A stretch of 64,000 nt of DNA from Chitinophagaceae bacterium. Lineage in GTDB: Bacteria > Bacteroidota > Bacteroidia > Chitinophagales > Chitinophagaceae. The stretch lies in NCBI GenBank assembly GCA_947447825.1, contig CANFLL010000003.1, positions 30,087 to 94,086 of the forward strand, in the 5' to 3' direction. The notes beneath the pieces were generated by a model, which saw only the letters and a list, made by a program, of their open reading frames with translations, made no database searches and was not told the DNA's origin. The stretch's first letter is position 1. The number at the start of each line of letters is the position of its first letter. Position numbers and translations under genes: made by a program. Positions 40,557 to 48,343 of the stretch are shown here, one piece after another.

Positions 40557-40586
40557 CAAAAAAGCCCCTTCCAATACGGAAAGGGC
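40557..40586 (-). terminator. Terminator for the minus-strand gene
   Basis: On the minus strand AGCCCTTTCC pairs with GGAAGGGGCT (one mismatch), followed by TTTTTTG. It lies between convergent genes. Confidence 0.85.
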
Positions 40587-40611
40587 TCTACAACCTATCA
40601 TTCAAAACTAA

Positions 40612-41574
40612 CTAAAGTACTTTCACCGTAATATTAGCCTTTATTTTATCGTCAGTATTATATGCTTTTAGGAAAGTTTCTGTAGTTGGGTCTCCAAAAG
40701 CAGTTAATAAATGAGTAGAGGTACTATTTGGTAATATGGTTACAAATACAGTTCCCATAACCCCCAATTTGCTGGCACATAAAAACAGGTACAGCGTGGT
40801 GTTGCTGTTATTAATTATCTGCAATAGCTGTGTGAGCGGATTGGCAAATGTGCGTTTAAGAATTTTTTTGGTGGACAGTATTTTTATGATGAGGTTAAAA
40901 ATCATTTGTAATTTGTTGCTCATATAAGCTTCATCAAAATATTTTTCACCAAGTGTAAGGTCATCCTGATATTCATCTGTTATCAATCCAAGATTTCCCT
41001 GCATCACATTGCACATGGCTTTGCGTGCTTTTTCGGTGGTTTTACTATCTGTTATGGTAGATTTTTTCGAAATGTCTTTTCCTCCAAACGCTGCCAACAT
41101 AGTATCATAAAACGATTGTACAAGCACTTTTACGGTAGCCAAACTAGCATCCGTGCCGATGGTAGCCAATAAAGTAGCTACTGCATCTACCCTTTTTTGT
41201 TGGCTTCCTTTGTTAAACCCCGATTTTCCTTTAGGTAGCAGTGCCTTAAATTCTGGTGTACCTGCTTTATATACCACTTTTATTTTCGACTCCCAATCGT
41301 CTACATGTGCAGGCATACCTATCAGTATGGTATCCATGTTCAACACTTTACCACTCTGTTTACCCGTTTGGCTAGAGTGGGTGATGATGCTGGCATTGTA
41401 GGCATCGTACTTTGGCTTTGCCCTCAAATAGCAGGTGTTGGCAATAGGTACTGTTGCACTATCAGCAAACAGACTATCTACGTGTTGTTTAAACAGGTAG
41501 GCACAGGTAGTATAGCTGCCCCTTGTTACTAATTCGAAATGGTTTACAAACAACCCATACGCTTTCTGTGCCAT
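40612..41574 (-). CDS. Hypothetical protein
   Basis: 320 residues from the ATG at 41574 (MAQKAYGLFVNHFELVTRGS). I do not recognise a domain. No signal peptide is present. The N-terminal half looks helical; the C-terminal ~90 residues (RTFANPLTQLLQIINNSNTT, then GTVFVTILPNSTSTHLL) look like a small beta-sandwich, which also ends several other Bacteroidota proteins of unknown function. Lys, Thr and Ser are frequent. It has its own terminator. Confidence 0.7.
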   Translation of the reverse strand: MAQKAYGLFVNHFELVTRGSYTTCAYLFKQHVDSLFADSATVPIANTCYLRAKPKYDAYNASIITHSSQTGKQSGKVLNMDTILIGMPAHVDDWESKIKVVYKAGTPEFKALLPKGKSGFNKGSQQKRVDAVATLLATIGTDASLATVKVLVQSFYDTMLAAFGGKDISKKSTITDSKTTEKARKAMCNVMQGNLGLITDEYQDDLTLGEKYFDEAYMSNKLQMIFNLIIKILSTKKILKRTFANPLTQLLQIINNSNTTLYLFLCASKLGVMGTVFVTILPNSTSTHLLTAFGDPTTETFLKAYNTDDKIKANITVKVL

Positions 41575-41800
41575 GATCAATGCTTTAAAAAGTGAAAATT
41601 CTTTTTTACAGACTTATGAAACTAGGGAAATGTGGGGGCGGGTAATTAGGTCGTCCTTTATCTAGATAATTTTATTGGGTGAAAGTAGTTCTTTAAAAGC
41701 ACAATGCTCACTATTCCGAACAATACCGAATAATAAATATTTTCTTAGCCATTAAAGCCTTTTATTTCACTGAGAGAATAAGCTGCTGGAGAATACAGTA

Positions 41801-42005
41801 ATCCGTACATCTTGGAGCTTTCCCCATTAGATAATGCAGCAAGCGGTACGACTGAGCGCAATATCCTGTGGGGAATACACCAAGCGGTACGTCTGAGCGT
41901 ATTATTTTGTGGGGAATGCAGCAAGCGATACGACTTGGCGTATTATTCTGTGGGAAAGACAGCAAGCGGCACGACTTGGAGCATTATCCTGTGGGTTATG
42001 GAGTA
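41801..42005. repeat. 41-bp tandem array (about five copies)
   Basis: Units start at 41801 (degenerate), 41842, 41883, 41924 and 41965, each 41 bp; the core is AGCGGTACGACTGAGCGTAT followed by TATCCTGTGGGGAATGCAGC. The flanking 41575-41800 and 42006-42352 contain no recognised gene. Short open frames here are repeat by-products. Confidence 0.88.
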
Positions 42006-42352
42006 AGCGAAACTATTTAGTGTTATTACTAACCACATTAGTCTCATTTAATACTATTTGCTGTCAATTTGCTCAAGTTATGGTTGAATTGATAGGAGAT
42101 AGTAGTGATATTTGTGGGAGACAGAGGGATTTGGGTGATTGAAGGGGATGCTTACTGCACTACTCGTTGTTGTTTGGTTTTCTTGACCAACAACTATAAA
42201 TGCAGAAACTATATATTTGTAAAGGAAATTATTAATTAACAATTCTATTGATTGACGTTTGTGAAGAACACCAATATCGGCGAGTGGGGAACACCAACAA
42301 GGGAAGAAAGAAATAGGTAATTAAACGCCTATTCATTTGAAAATAATAGAAA

Positions 42353-43420
42353 ATGAAAGAACTTCAAAAATTAATTGACAACTTTAATTCATTAAAAATT
42401 AAAGAAAGAAGTGGTTTAACATTCTTAGAAATTGCAAAATGTCCACACCTTGAAAATGTTTGGAGCAATATTTTAGCTTTTTACCTAAACCCTAATTGTG
42501 AACACAACCTTTTCGATTTAGTTTTAAAATCTCTATTTGAATCAGCAAACATCAAAATAGCAATAAATAACTTCAAAGACATTCGTGTTCGGACTGAATA
42601 CTCTACTGGATTAAGTAATAGAATTGACATTGTTGTTATTTCAGACACCTTCATTTTAGGTATAGAAAATAAAGTTGGAGCAGAATTATATAATGACTTG
42701 GAAGATTACTCAAATACAATAGAAAGTTTGGCAAAACCATTGAGTCTTCCAACTTATAAAATTGTTTTATCAAAAAACAGAAACAATACATCTAATGGCT
42801 TTATTAACATAGTCTATTCAGAATTGATTAAGAATATTAAAAAAAATATAGGAGACTTTACTACTTATTCCGAAACAAAATATTTGATATTCCTAATTGA
42901 TTTTTTAAAAAATATTGAAAATAACATAAACTCTCAAAGTATGGCAGACAACTTAGAAGTAATAAACTTCTTTCATAATAACATTGATAAAGTCAATAAA
43001 TTATTAGAATATCATCGCAAGTTTACTGCAGATCTTGTTAAGAAACTAGATGCAATTCATTATTTTGTCAATAAAGAGGAAATTCTAACAGTACTTTCAA
43101 GTACAGGTAAAACTACTCAATTTGGTGGACCAGGTCGTTTCATATGGCAAGGCGAACAACTTATAAAATACAACATTGTAGTTAATGAAATTTCTTTGTT
43201 CTATCAAGTTCGAATTGCCGATTATAAACTTGTTGCACATTACTGGTTCTCATATGCTCACCATACATATTTATCTAAGGACTTAGAGGATAAGGGTATA
43301 AAAGAAACAACATTTGAATATGATGAAACTAATGAAAATATTGCATTAGAGATTACGAGGCAAATTGAGATTGTCATTTCAATTTTTGACGAGAAGACGA
43401 GTGACCATCCGAACCACTAA
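42353..43420 (+). CDS. PD-(D/E)XK nuclease-superfamily protein
   Basis: 355 residues. The N-terminus has LTFLEIAKCPHLENVWSNIL and FYLNPNCEHNLFDLVLKSLF, as in the PDDEXK_4 family. The active-site pattern is visible in RIDIVVISDTFILGIENKVG (Asp, then ExK). A coiled helical part and a C-terminal beta-rich part follow. Members of this family often sit in defence or mobile islands, but a specific role cannot be assigned. No modification methylase is next to it. Confidence 0.8.
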   Translation: MKELQKLIDNFNSLKIKERSGLTFLEIAKCPHLENVWSNILAFYLNPNCEHNLFDLVLKSLFESANIKIAINNFKDIRVRTEYSTGLSNRIDIVVISDTFILGIENKVGAELYNDLEDYSNTIESLAKPLSLPTYKIVLSKNRNNTSNGFINIVYSELIKNIKKNIGDFTTYSETKYLIFLIDFLKNIENNINSQSMADNLEVINFFHNNIDKVNKLLEYHRKFTADLVKKLDAIHYFVNKEEILTVLSSTGKTTQFGGPGRFIWQGEQLIKYNIVVNEISLFYQVRIADYKLVAHYWFSYAHHTYLSKDLEDKGIKETTFEYDETNENIALEITRQIEIVISIFDEKTSDHPNH

Positions 43421-43434
43421 CATTAGTGTTTAGT

Positions 43435-43496
43435 AAAGTGCTTGCTTGGACGGAAGTAATTCAGCAATGGTACTTTCTTTTAGCAGTAGTTTTCGG
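43435..43496. repeat. Dispersed repeat, copy 2 (first copy 26316-26376)
   Basis: Contains GACGGAAGTAATTCAGCAAT followed by GGTACTTTCTTTTAGCAG, matching the earlier copy in order and spacing. The rest of 43421-43733 has no recognised gene. Confidence 0.7.
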
Positions 43497-43733
43497 ACTA
43501 AACACTATGGGACAATCGAGTAAGAATTAACAATTGTCACAGGCAGATGGATTAATTTAGTCAAGCCCCTTCCCAAACAATCATTCGTTGTGGGCAATTA
43601 TAACCGACTGCGAATGTTACAGGACATGAACTTTGAAAAGTCCTCAATGATAAAATGCAAAAGTTTTAATTTGACCCAACGGGCAAGCCGAAAACCGAAC
43701 TAATGAAAAGGTAGGCAACCAAAAAAAGAAAAA

Positions 43734-44102
43734 ATGGCAGGTTTAGTTAAATGCGCATCTTGCAAAAGAGAAATTAGTCACACAACAAGAGTCTGTCCCT
43801 ATTGCGGCGACTCTGATTACAAAAAAAGACAAGAAGATAAAGCTCTGAAAGACCTTTTTGAGTATATAGTCATAGCAATTATGACCGTAGTATGGTTTGG
43901 AAAAAAAAATATAGAAGTTATAAAAGTTGGGTTTTTAAATTATCGAATTTTAACTTTTGTCATTGTTGCCTTTTATATTTATTCATTCATTTATTTTTAT
44001 TACAATACTGAAAGCTACATTACATTATCAATATATCTGTTCATATTGGGACAACTAGTCGTAATTGGTATTTCAGAAATCATAAAAAAAATAAAAAAAT
44101 GA
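43734..44102 (+). CDS. Zinc-ribbon membrane protein
   Basis: 122 residues. An N-terminal zinc ribbon (VKCASCKREISHTTRVCPYC, two CxxC pairs) is followed by a charged stretch and three hydrophobic segments (IVIAIMTVVWFG, LTFVIVAFYIYSFIYFYY and YLFILGQLVVIGI). It ends in a lysine-rich tail. Function is unknown. It is very AT-rich and lies at the left edge of the repeat-rich toxin-antitoxin stretch. Confidence 0.75.
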   Translation: MAGLVKCASCKREISHTTRVCPYCGDSDYKKRQEDKALKDLFEYIVIAIMTVVWFGKKNIEVIKVGFLNYRILTFVIVAFYIYSFIYFYYNTESYITLSIYLFILGQLVVIGISEIIKKIKK

Positions 44103-44133
44103 GTTCAAAAAATATTACATCTAGCAATTACTC

Positions 44134-44261
44134 GCTGCCGCAAGTCAAATCATGTTATCGCATGGACTCGCTGCTACCGCAAGTGTGCCTCTTGTGGCTT
44201 CGCTAAGATTGTTTGCAAATGTTTCGCAGCATCGTTTTTACCGTAACTATTTGATTGTAGC
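44134..44261 (+). repeat. Long island repeat A, copy A1 (128 bp)
   Basis: Begins GCTGCCGCAAGTCAAATCAT and ends TTTGATTGTAGC. A2 (44526-44653) has the same length and closely matching sequence. It contains a CCGCAAGTG/CACTTGTGG type hairpin and is richer in GC than the flanking genes. Confidence 0.9.
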
Positions 44262-44264
44262 TTT

Positions 44265-44501
44265 CCCATCTAGCGCAGGTCTGTCCGAAAAATGGCAACT
44301 GGCTCAGTGTCTCTGACCTGTGCTTGCATGTTACTTATGTATAAATAATCATCTATTTGGAAAGATTAAATAAAGGTTTGGCACAGGACGGAGTCCATGC
44401 GCCAGAGCGTAGATATTAGCGAGTAGCAAACACTATGACGCGGACTTGCTGTTAGCTCAACTAGTCCACGTCAATGGCTAATATCTACTAGGGCTAGTGC
44501 A
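44265..44501 (+). repeat. Long island repeat B, copy B1 (237 bp)
   Basis: Matches B2 (45407-45643) over its whole 237-bp length. It contains inverted words GCAGGTC/GACCTG, GTAGATATTAGC/GCTAATATCTAC and GGACT...AGTCC, so a single strand could fold into a large structure. Confidence 0.9.
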
Positions 44502-44525
44502 TCGCCTGTGGCGTGTGCGTTCCCA

Positions 44526-44653
44526 GCTACCGCACGTCAAATCATGGTGCTGCACGGACTCGCTGCTACCGCAAGTGTGTCACTTGTGGCTTCGCTTGGA
44601 TGGTTTGCAAATGTTTCGCAGCATCGTTTTTAATGTAACTATTTGATTGTAGC
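44526..44653 (+). repeat. Long island repeat A, copy A2 (128 bp)
   Basis: Same length as A1. It includes CCGCAAGTGTGTCACTTGTG, a nine-pair hairpin, and ends at TTTGATTGTAGC, 90 bp before the promoter of the first toxin-antitoxin pair. Confidence 0.9.
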
Positions 44654-44743
44654 GTTTCCGCAAGTGAAAGACTTTCAAAGACTGATTGGTTACTAAATCT
44701 CATATAGGCTAAAAGAAACTTTCTTTTACAACCTTTTAATTAC

Positions 44744-44751
44744 TAGATTTG
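44744..44751 (+). promoter_or_regulatory. -7 element TAGATTTG of toxin-antitoxin pair 1
   Basis: Exact TAnnTTTG match 19 bp before the antitoxin ATG. Confidence 0.6.
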
Positions 44752-44770
44752 TAAAACACAATCATTACAG

Positions 44771-44983
44771 ATGCAAACGATAACAATAGATATAATAAAC
44801 GAAAAGGCACTGGTACTTTTAAAAGACTTGGAGCTTTTGCAACTGATACGTTTGAGAAAAGAAAAAGACGAAACAACTTTACATACCCCATCATCTTTCG
44901 GAAAGTTTAAGGGCATTTTGTCTAAACAACCATTACAAGAAGTTGATAAACAACTTAATGAACTTCGCAACGGATGGGAATAA
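44771..44983 (+). CDS. Antitoxin of VapBC-type pair
   Basis: 70 residues: MQTITIDIINEKALVLLKDL, then LLQLIRLRKEK and SFGKFKGILSKQPLQEVDKQ. Short beta-strand N-terminus followed by helices and a C-terminal toxin-binding tail, the general form of PIN-toxin antitoxins (DUF2281-like). It overlaps the toxin gene by ten bases, as expected for a co-translated pair. Confidence 0.8.
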   Translation: MQTITIDIINEKALVLLKDLELLQLIRLRKEKDETTLHTPSSFGKFKGILSKQPLQEVDKQLNELRNGWE

Positions 44984-45366
44984 AGTACTTGTGGGATACA
45001 AACACTGCCATATATTATCTACAAAAGCAGTTGCCACCAAATGCAGAGAAATTTATAGATGATTTATTGGTTGAACATTACCCCGCAATTTCGGCAATAA
45101 CAGAAATTGAATTGCTTTGCTGGAAACATGCAACAGAAAAAGATGAGGAAATGTTGCACTATTTCATCAACGACTGTGAAGTTATTGAACTTGAACAGGC
45201 TGTAAAGTATAAAACAGCAGAAATAAGAAAACAACATAGGGTAAAACTTCCTGATGCCATCATTGCTGCTTCTGCTTTGGTTTATGATTTAGTACTTATC
45301 AGTAGGAATATATCAGACTTTAGCAGTATAAAACATTTGCAATTGATAAATCCGTGGGATAAATAA
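44974..45366 (+). CDS. PIN-domain toxin (VapC-like)
   Basis: 130 residues. PIN-domain acidic residues are in KYLWDTNTAIYYLQ (D), ISAITEIELLCW (E), and VKLPDAIIAASALVYDLVLI (D), followed by SRNISDFSSI (D). The length and layout fit VapC ribonucleases, which cleave tRNA or rRNA. It is paired with the antitoxin upstream. Confidence 0.9.
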   Translation: MGIKYLWDTNTAIYYLQKQLPPNAEKFIDDLLVEHYPAISAITEIELLCWKHATEKDEEMLHYFINDCEVIELEQAVKYKTAEIRKQHRVKLPDAIIAASALVYDLVLISRNISDFSSIKHLQLINPWDK

Positions 45367-45406
45367 TATTTAATCGAACCAGTTTCTAATTGAAATTCCC
45401 CGCTAC

Positions 45407-45643
45407 CCCATCTAGCGCAGGTCTATTCGAAAATCAGCAACTGGCGCATGGTCTCTGACCTGCGCCTGCATGTTACTTATGTATAAATAATCATCTATTT
45501 GGAAAGATTAAATAACGGTTAGGCACAGGACGGAGTCCATGCGCCAGAGCGTAGATATTAGCGAGTAGCAAACACTGTGACGCGGACTTGCTGTTAGCTC
45601 AGCTAGTCCACATCAATGGCTAATATCTACTAGGGCTAGTGCA
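45407..45643 (+). repeat. Long island repeat B, copy B2 (237 bp)
   Basis: Second full copy of B, between toxin-antitoxin pairs 1 and 2. The GCGCAGGTC/GACCTGCGC inverted words are exact here. It continues into short CAGCTAGTCCACGTG words to about 45680. Confidence 0.9.
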
Positions 45644-45793
45644 CGTGTTTCTCAGCTAGTCCACGTGTTTCACGTGTTCATTTGCTAAGGTCATGGCTGC
45701 CCACAGTCTACGAAAGCTGCTTGCCCCTCCCTGTTGTTTATTTTAAGTAAGAATTATCTAATAACTATAATAAGACAAGATACCTTTTATACA

Positions 45794-45801
45794 TACCTTT
45801 G
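45794..45801 (+). promoter_or_regulatory. -7 element TACCTTTG of toxin-antitoxin pair 2
   Basis: Exact TAnnTTTG match 24 bp before the ATG; an A/G-rich AAATAAGG lies in the leader. Confidence 0.6.
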
Positions 45802-45825
45802 AAAAGATTAAAATAAGGCACATAA

Positions 45826-46062
45826 ATGAACCTTCAATATAATTACGATAATACAGGCAAAGCAATTGGTGTTTTTATACCAATTGACGAATGGAATAAG
45901 CTAAAAACTAAATACAAAGAGCTGGAACAAGAAGAGCTTCCATTGTGGCAAGAAGATATTCTTAACAAGCGTTTGGAGTTACTGGCAAATAATCCTACCG
46001 AGGTTTGTAGTCTGGATCATTTTTTAAATGATATAGAAGCCTTTGCTAATGAAAACGTATAA
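45826..46062 (+). CDS. Antitoxin of RelE/ParE-type pair
   Basis: 78 residues beginning MNLQYNYDNTGKAIGVFIPI, then DEWNKLKTKYKELEQEELPL and SLDHFLNDIEAFANENV. The N-terminal strand and helix and the C-terminal acidic helix fit an addiction-module component. It overlaps the toxin start by 14 bases. Confidence 0.78.
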   Translation: MNLQYNYDNTGKAIGVFIPIDEWNKLKTKYKELEQEELPLWQEDILNKRLELLANNPTEVCSLDHFLNDIEAFANENV

Positions 46063-46351
46063 GGTTGTAGTTTTAAACATAGCCAAAGAGGACGTAAAAG
46101 AAGCCTATAAATGGTATGAAATACAACTAAAGGGTTTGGGTAAAAGGCTTGTGGACGATATGAAAACTACATTGCTAGATATTGCAAATAATCCTACTTC
46201 ATTTGCAATACGAAGACTCAACTTACGATTGGCTAACTTTAAGACATTTCCTTATGCAGCGCATTTCTTTATTAATAAGGAAGATAATACGGTATTTATT
46301 ATTGCCATATTACATACAAAGAGACATCCTGACACTTCTTCTAATAGATAA
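46049..46351 (+). CDS. RelE/ParE-family toxin
   Basis: 100 residues from the ATG at 46049 (MKTYKVVVLNIAKEDVKEAY); the TTG six bases upstream is the alternative. The family pattern continues with KWYEIQLKGLGKRLVDDMKT, TLLDIANNPTSFAIR, FPYAAHFFINKEDNTVFIIA and the end ILHTKRHP. It is either a gyrase-directed ParE or an mRNA-cleaving RelE; the sequence alone does not decide. Confidence 0.87.
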   Translation: MKTYKVVVLNIAKEDVKEAYKWYEIQLKGLGKRLVDDMKTTLLDIANNPTSFAIRRLNLRLANFKTFPYAAHFFINKEDNTVFIIAILHTKRHPDTSSNR

Positions 46352-46352
46352 T

Positions 46353-46560
46353 CTCAGCTAGTCCACGCCAATCGCTAATATCTACAAGGGCTAGCGCACG
46401 TGTTTCCCCAGCTAGTCCACGTCAATCACAGCTAGTCCGCGTCAATCGCTACAATCTACAAGAGCTAGTGCATGCGTGCCGCCCAGCTACCGCACGTCAA
46501 ATCAGGGTGCAGCACGGACTCGCTGCTACCGCAAGTGTGTCACTTGTGGCTTCGCTAAGG
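46353..46560 (+). repeat. Repeat cluster between toxin-antitoxin pairs 2 and 3
   Basis: Two copies of the right part of B (CAGCTAGTCCACGCCAATCG at 46356 on, and CAGCTAGTCCGCGTCAATCG at 46429 on, each ending in a GCTAGxGCA word) are followed by a partial A copy (46486-46560) with the CCGCAAGTG hairpin. The stretch to 46606 holds no gene. Confidence 0.85.
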
Positions 46561-46606
46561 TACTTAATCATAAAATAAACACTTCCTTTGAATTACTAAA
46601 AATTGG

Positions 46607-46614
46607 TATTTTTG
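46607..46614 (+). promoter_or_regulatory. -7 element TATTTTTG of toxin-antitoxin pair 3
   Basis: Exact TAnnTTTG match with TTG at 46588-46590, 16 bp upstream; 17 bp before the ParD-like start. Confidence 0.65.
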
Positions 46615-46631
46615 AATTAAATACAAGTGAA

Positions 46632-46877
46632 ATGCGAAGAAATACATCGGTGTCCTTAGGCGACTATTTTGAGAATTATGTAAGCAGGAAAGTTTCTTCT
46701 GGAAAATATTCATCAGCTAGTGAAGTTATCAGAACTGCATTACGCTTATTGGAATCGGAAGAAGCTAAAACCCAAACCTTGATTGACGAGCTGAGAAGTG
46801 GTGAAAACAGTGGAATGGTGATAGACTTTGATAGAAGTGAAAACCTGAAAAAACTTCACAATAAACATTTGGGCTAA
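46632..46877 (+). CDS. ParD-family antitoxin
   Basis: 81 residues from the ATG at 46632 (MRRNTSVSLGDYFENYVSRK). A longer frame from 46476 would begin inside the repeat and upstream of the promoter, so I reject it. The ribbon-helix-helix is followed by SGKYSSASEVIRTALRLLES and a helical tail LIDELRSGENSGM, the standard ParD/CopG form. Its stop codon overlaps the toxin ATG. Confidence 0.9.
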   Translation: MRRNTSVSLGDYFENYVSRKVSSGKYSSASEVIRTALRLLESEEAKTQTLIDELRSGENSGMVIDFDRSENLKKLHNKHLG

Positions 46878-47173
46878 TGCTCTATAAAATAAGTGAAAAA
46901 GCAAATGAAGATATTAACAGCATTTGGCTGTACACCTTCGAAAATTGGTCTAAAGAACAGGCAGATAGATACTATAATTTAATTCTTGATGAAATTGAAT
47001 TTATTTCTTTAAATACAGACAGTGGAAAATCGATGGGGCATATACGGAAAGGATATTTTTCTACTAAAGTAAAGTCCCACATAATATTCTATAGAAAGAA
47101 AAACTACCACACAATTGAAATTATTAGAATCTTGCATCAAAGGATGGACATAGATTATAGACTGAATGAATAA
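46877..47173 (+). CDS. ParE-family toxin
   Basis: 98 residues: MLYKISEKANEDINSIWLYT, FENWSKEQADRYYNLILDEI, KSMGHIRKGYFSTKVKSHII, FYRKKNYHTIEIIRILHQRM. This is a typical ParE toxin, known to act on DNA gyrase in studied members. Stop-start overlap with the ParD-like gene shows co-translation. Confidence 0.92.
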   Translation: MLYKISEKANEDINSIWLYTFENWSKEQADRYYNLILDEIEFISLNTDSGKSMGHIRKGYFSTKVKSHIIFYRKKNYHTIEIIRILHQRMDIDYRLNE

Positions 47174-47176
47174 CTC

Positions 47177-47288
47177 AACTACCGCAAGTCAAATCAGGGT
47201 GCTGCACGGACTCGCTGCTACCAAGTGTGTCACTTGTTCATTCGCTAAGATTACTTGCCAACATTTTATAACATCATTTCTTTTGTTA
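47177..47288 (+). repeat. Island repeat A-type copy between pairs 3 and 4
   Basis: Begins ACTACCGCAAGTCAAATCAG and contains GGACTCGCTGCTACC and CAAGTGTGTCACTTG; its end CTTTTGTTAGCT matches the end of the 48048-48157 copy. Confidence 0.85.
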
Positions 47289-47368
47289 GCTGTTTACAAT
47301 TGCGAACCCTCACTAGATTATTTATGGTCTTGAAGATGGTATAAATAATTTGAGTGTAACATTTAAGT

Positions 47369-47376
47369 TACATTTG
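47369..47376 (+). promoter_or_regulatory. -7 element TACATTTG of toxin-antitoxin pair 4
   Basis: Exact TAnnTTTG match ending five bases before the toxin ATG, with TTG at 47350-47352; leaderless arrangement. Confidence 0.65.
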
Positions 47377-47381
47377 CCTAA

Positions 47382-47735
47382 ATGAAAGTAAGAAAGGTTA
47401 TTGCTTACAGAAAATACTTTGAAGATTTCTTACTCGAACAACCCACAAAAGTTCAAGATAAGATATTTAAGATAATTGAAGCAATAGAAACCTTGGAAAG
47501 AGTTCCTTCAAATTATTTAAAATCGCTGGTTGGTATAAAAGACTTATATGAGGTAAGGATACAATTGGGGTCTAATATATGGCGGGTATTTTGTTTTTTT
47601 GATGATGATAAACTTGTTATTCTATTGAATGGCTTTCAGAAAAAGACACAGAAAACGCCAAAGGATGAAATTAATAAAGCTGAAAAGCTGATGAAAGAAT
47701 ACTTTAACGAAAAAAATAGTAATAATGGAAACTAA
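47382..47735 (+). CDS. HigB-like toxin
   Basis: 117 residues: MKVRKVIAYRKYFEDFLLEQ, KVQDKIFKIIEAIETLERVP, LVGIKDLYEVRIQLGSNIWR, VFCFFDDDKLVILLNGFQKK, TQKTPKDEINKAEKLMKEY. This is the Gp49/HigB branch of RelE-like ribonucleases, with the toxin gene placed before the antitoxin as usual for this type. It overlaps the antitoxin gene by 11 bases. Confidence 0.92.
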   Translation: MKVRKVIAYRKYFEDFLLEQPTKVQDKIFKIIEAIETLERVPSNYLKSLVGIKDLYEVRIQLGSNIWRVFCFFDDDKLVILLNGFQKKTQKTPKDEINKAEKLMKEYFNEKNSNNGN

Positions 47736-48018
47736 AAGTTGGACTGAAATTAAAGATACTGTTTATGGTACTAAGGGAACAGCCAGACGTGATAATCTGG
47801 ATAGGGATTTTGAAAGCTTTAAAATTGGATTGCAACTAAAGAAAGCTAGGGAAGAAAAAAAACTTACCCAAGCAGAACTTGCAAAAATGCTAGAAAAAAA
47901 GCGTGAATTCATTTCACGGATTGAGAACAATAATAGTAACCTTACCCTTAAAACACTATTTGAAATAGTAGAAAAAGGACTCGGAGGAAAGGTAAACATT
48001 CAGATTGAAATTGGGTAA
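47725..48018 (+). CDS. HigA-like antitoxin (XRE helix-turn-helix)
   Basis: 97 residues. After a short N-terminal arm (SWTEIKDTVYGTKGTARRDN) comes an XRE DNA-binding domain: LKKAREEKKLTQAELAKMLE, KKREFISRIENNNSNLTLKT, LFEIVEKGLGGKVNIQIE. It neutralises the toxin upstream and probably represses the operon. Confidence 0.92.
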   Translation: METKSWTEIKDTVYGTKGTARRDNLDRDFESFKIGLQLKKAREEKKLTQAELAKMLEKKREFISRIENNNSNLTLKTLFEIVEKGLGGKVNIQIEIG

Positions 48019-48047
48019 AGACATTAGCAATAAATCTGTTCGTATAT

Positions 48048-48157
48048 CCCAGCTAGTCCTCGTCAATCGCTAATATCTACAAGGGCTAGTGAGTGTTTCA
48101 CGTGTTCATTCGCTAAGATTACTTGCCAAAATGTTATAACAACATTTCTTTTGTTAG
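48048..48157 (+). repeat. Island repeat copy after pair 4
   Basis: CCAGCTAGTCCTCGTCAATC, CTAATATCTACAAGGGCTAG, then TTCGCTAAGATTACTTGCCA and CTTTTGTTAGCT. It joins the right part of B to the right part of A. No gene is seen up to 48343. Confidence 0.85.
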
Positions 48158-48343
48158 CTATTCCCTAGCCACTGTAGATTGTAGCGAGTGACAAGCGGGG
48201 TATGATTCAATGGTTTCATAGTTTTAATAGATGTTGTGAAGAAAGGTATTAATGAGCATATATTTGTGGTGTATTTCTTCCTGTAAGTCATTTTTGGAAA
48301 TACATTAAATTCTTTATTTGTTCAATAATATAAATTGCATAAA

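Noticed and set aside
40612..41574. Frameshifted or fused gene
   Set aside because: The two halves differ in character, but the frame is continuous and the C-terminal part looks like a domain seen at the end of other Bacteroidota proteins.
41762..42142. Short open frames on both strands over the 41-bp array
   Set aside because: They consist of the repeat itself and share no features with proteins.
42353..43420. Type II restriction enzyme
   Set aside because: The PD-(D/E)XK pattern is present but there is no methylase or specificity partner nearby, so only the superfamily is called.
46476..46631. N-terminal extension of the ParD-like antitoxin
   Set aside because: It is encoded by the A repeat and lies upstream of the -7 element at 46607; the ATG at 46632 gives the normal ParD length.
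44103..48160. Firm call of an integron with attC sites
   Set aside because: GTTAGCT words recur and ACTCAAC is present once, but the paired core sites of attC are not consistently found and no integrase gene is in the window.
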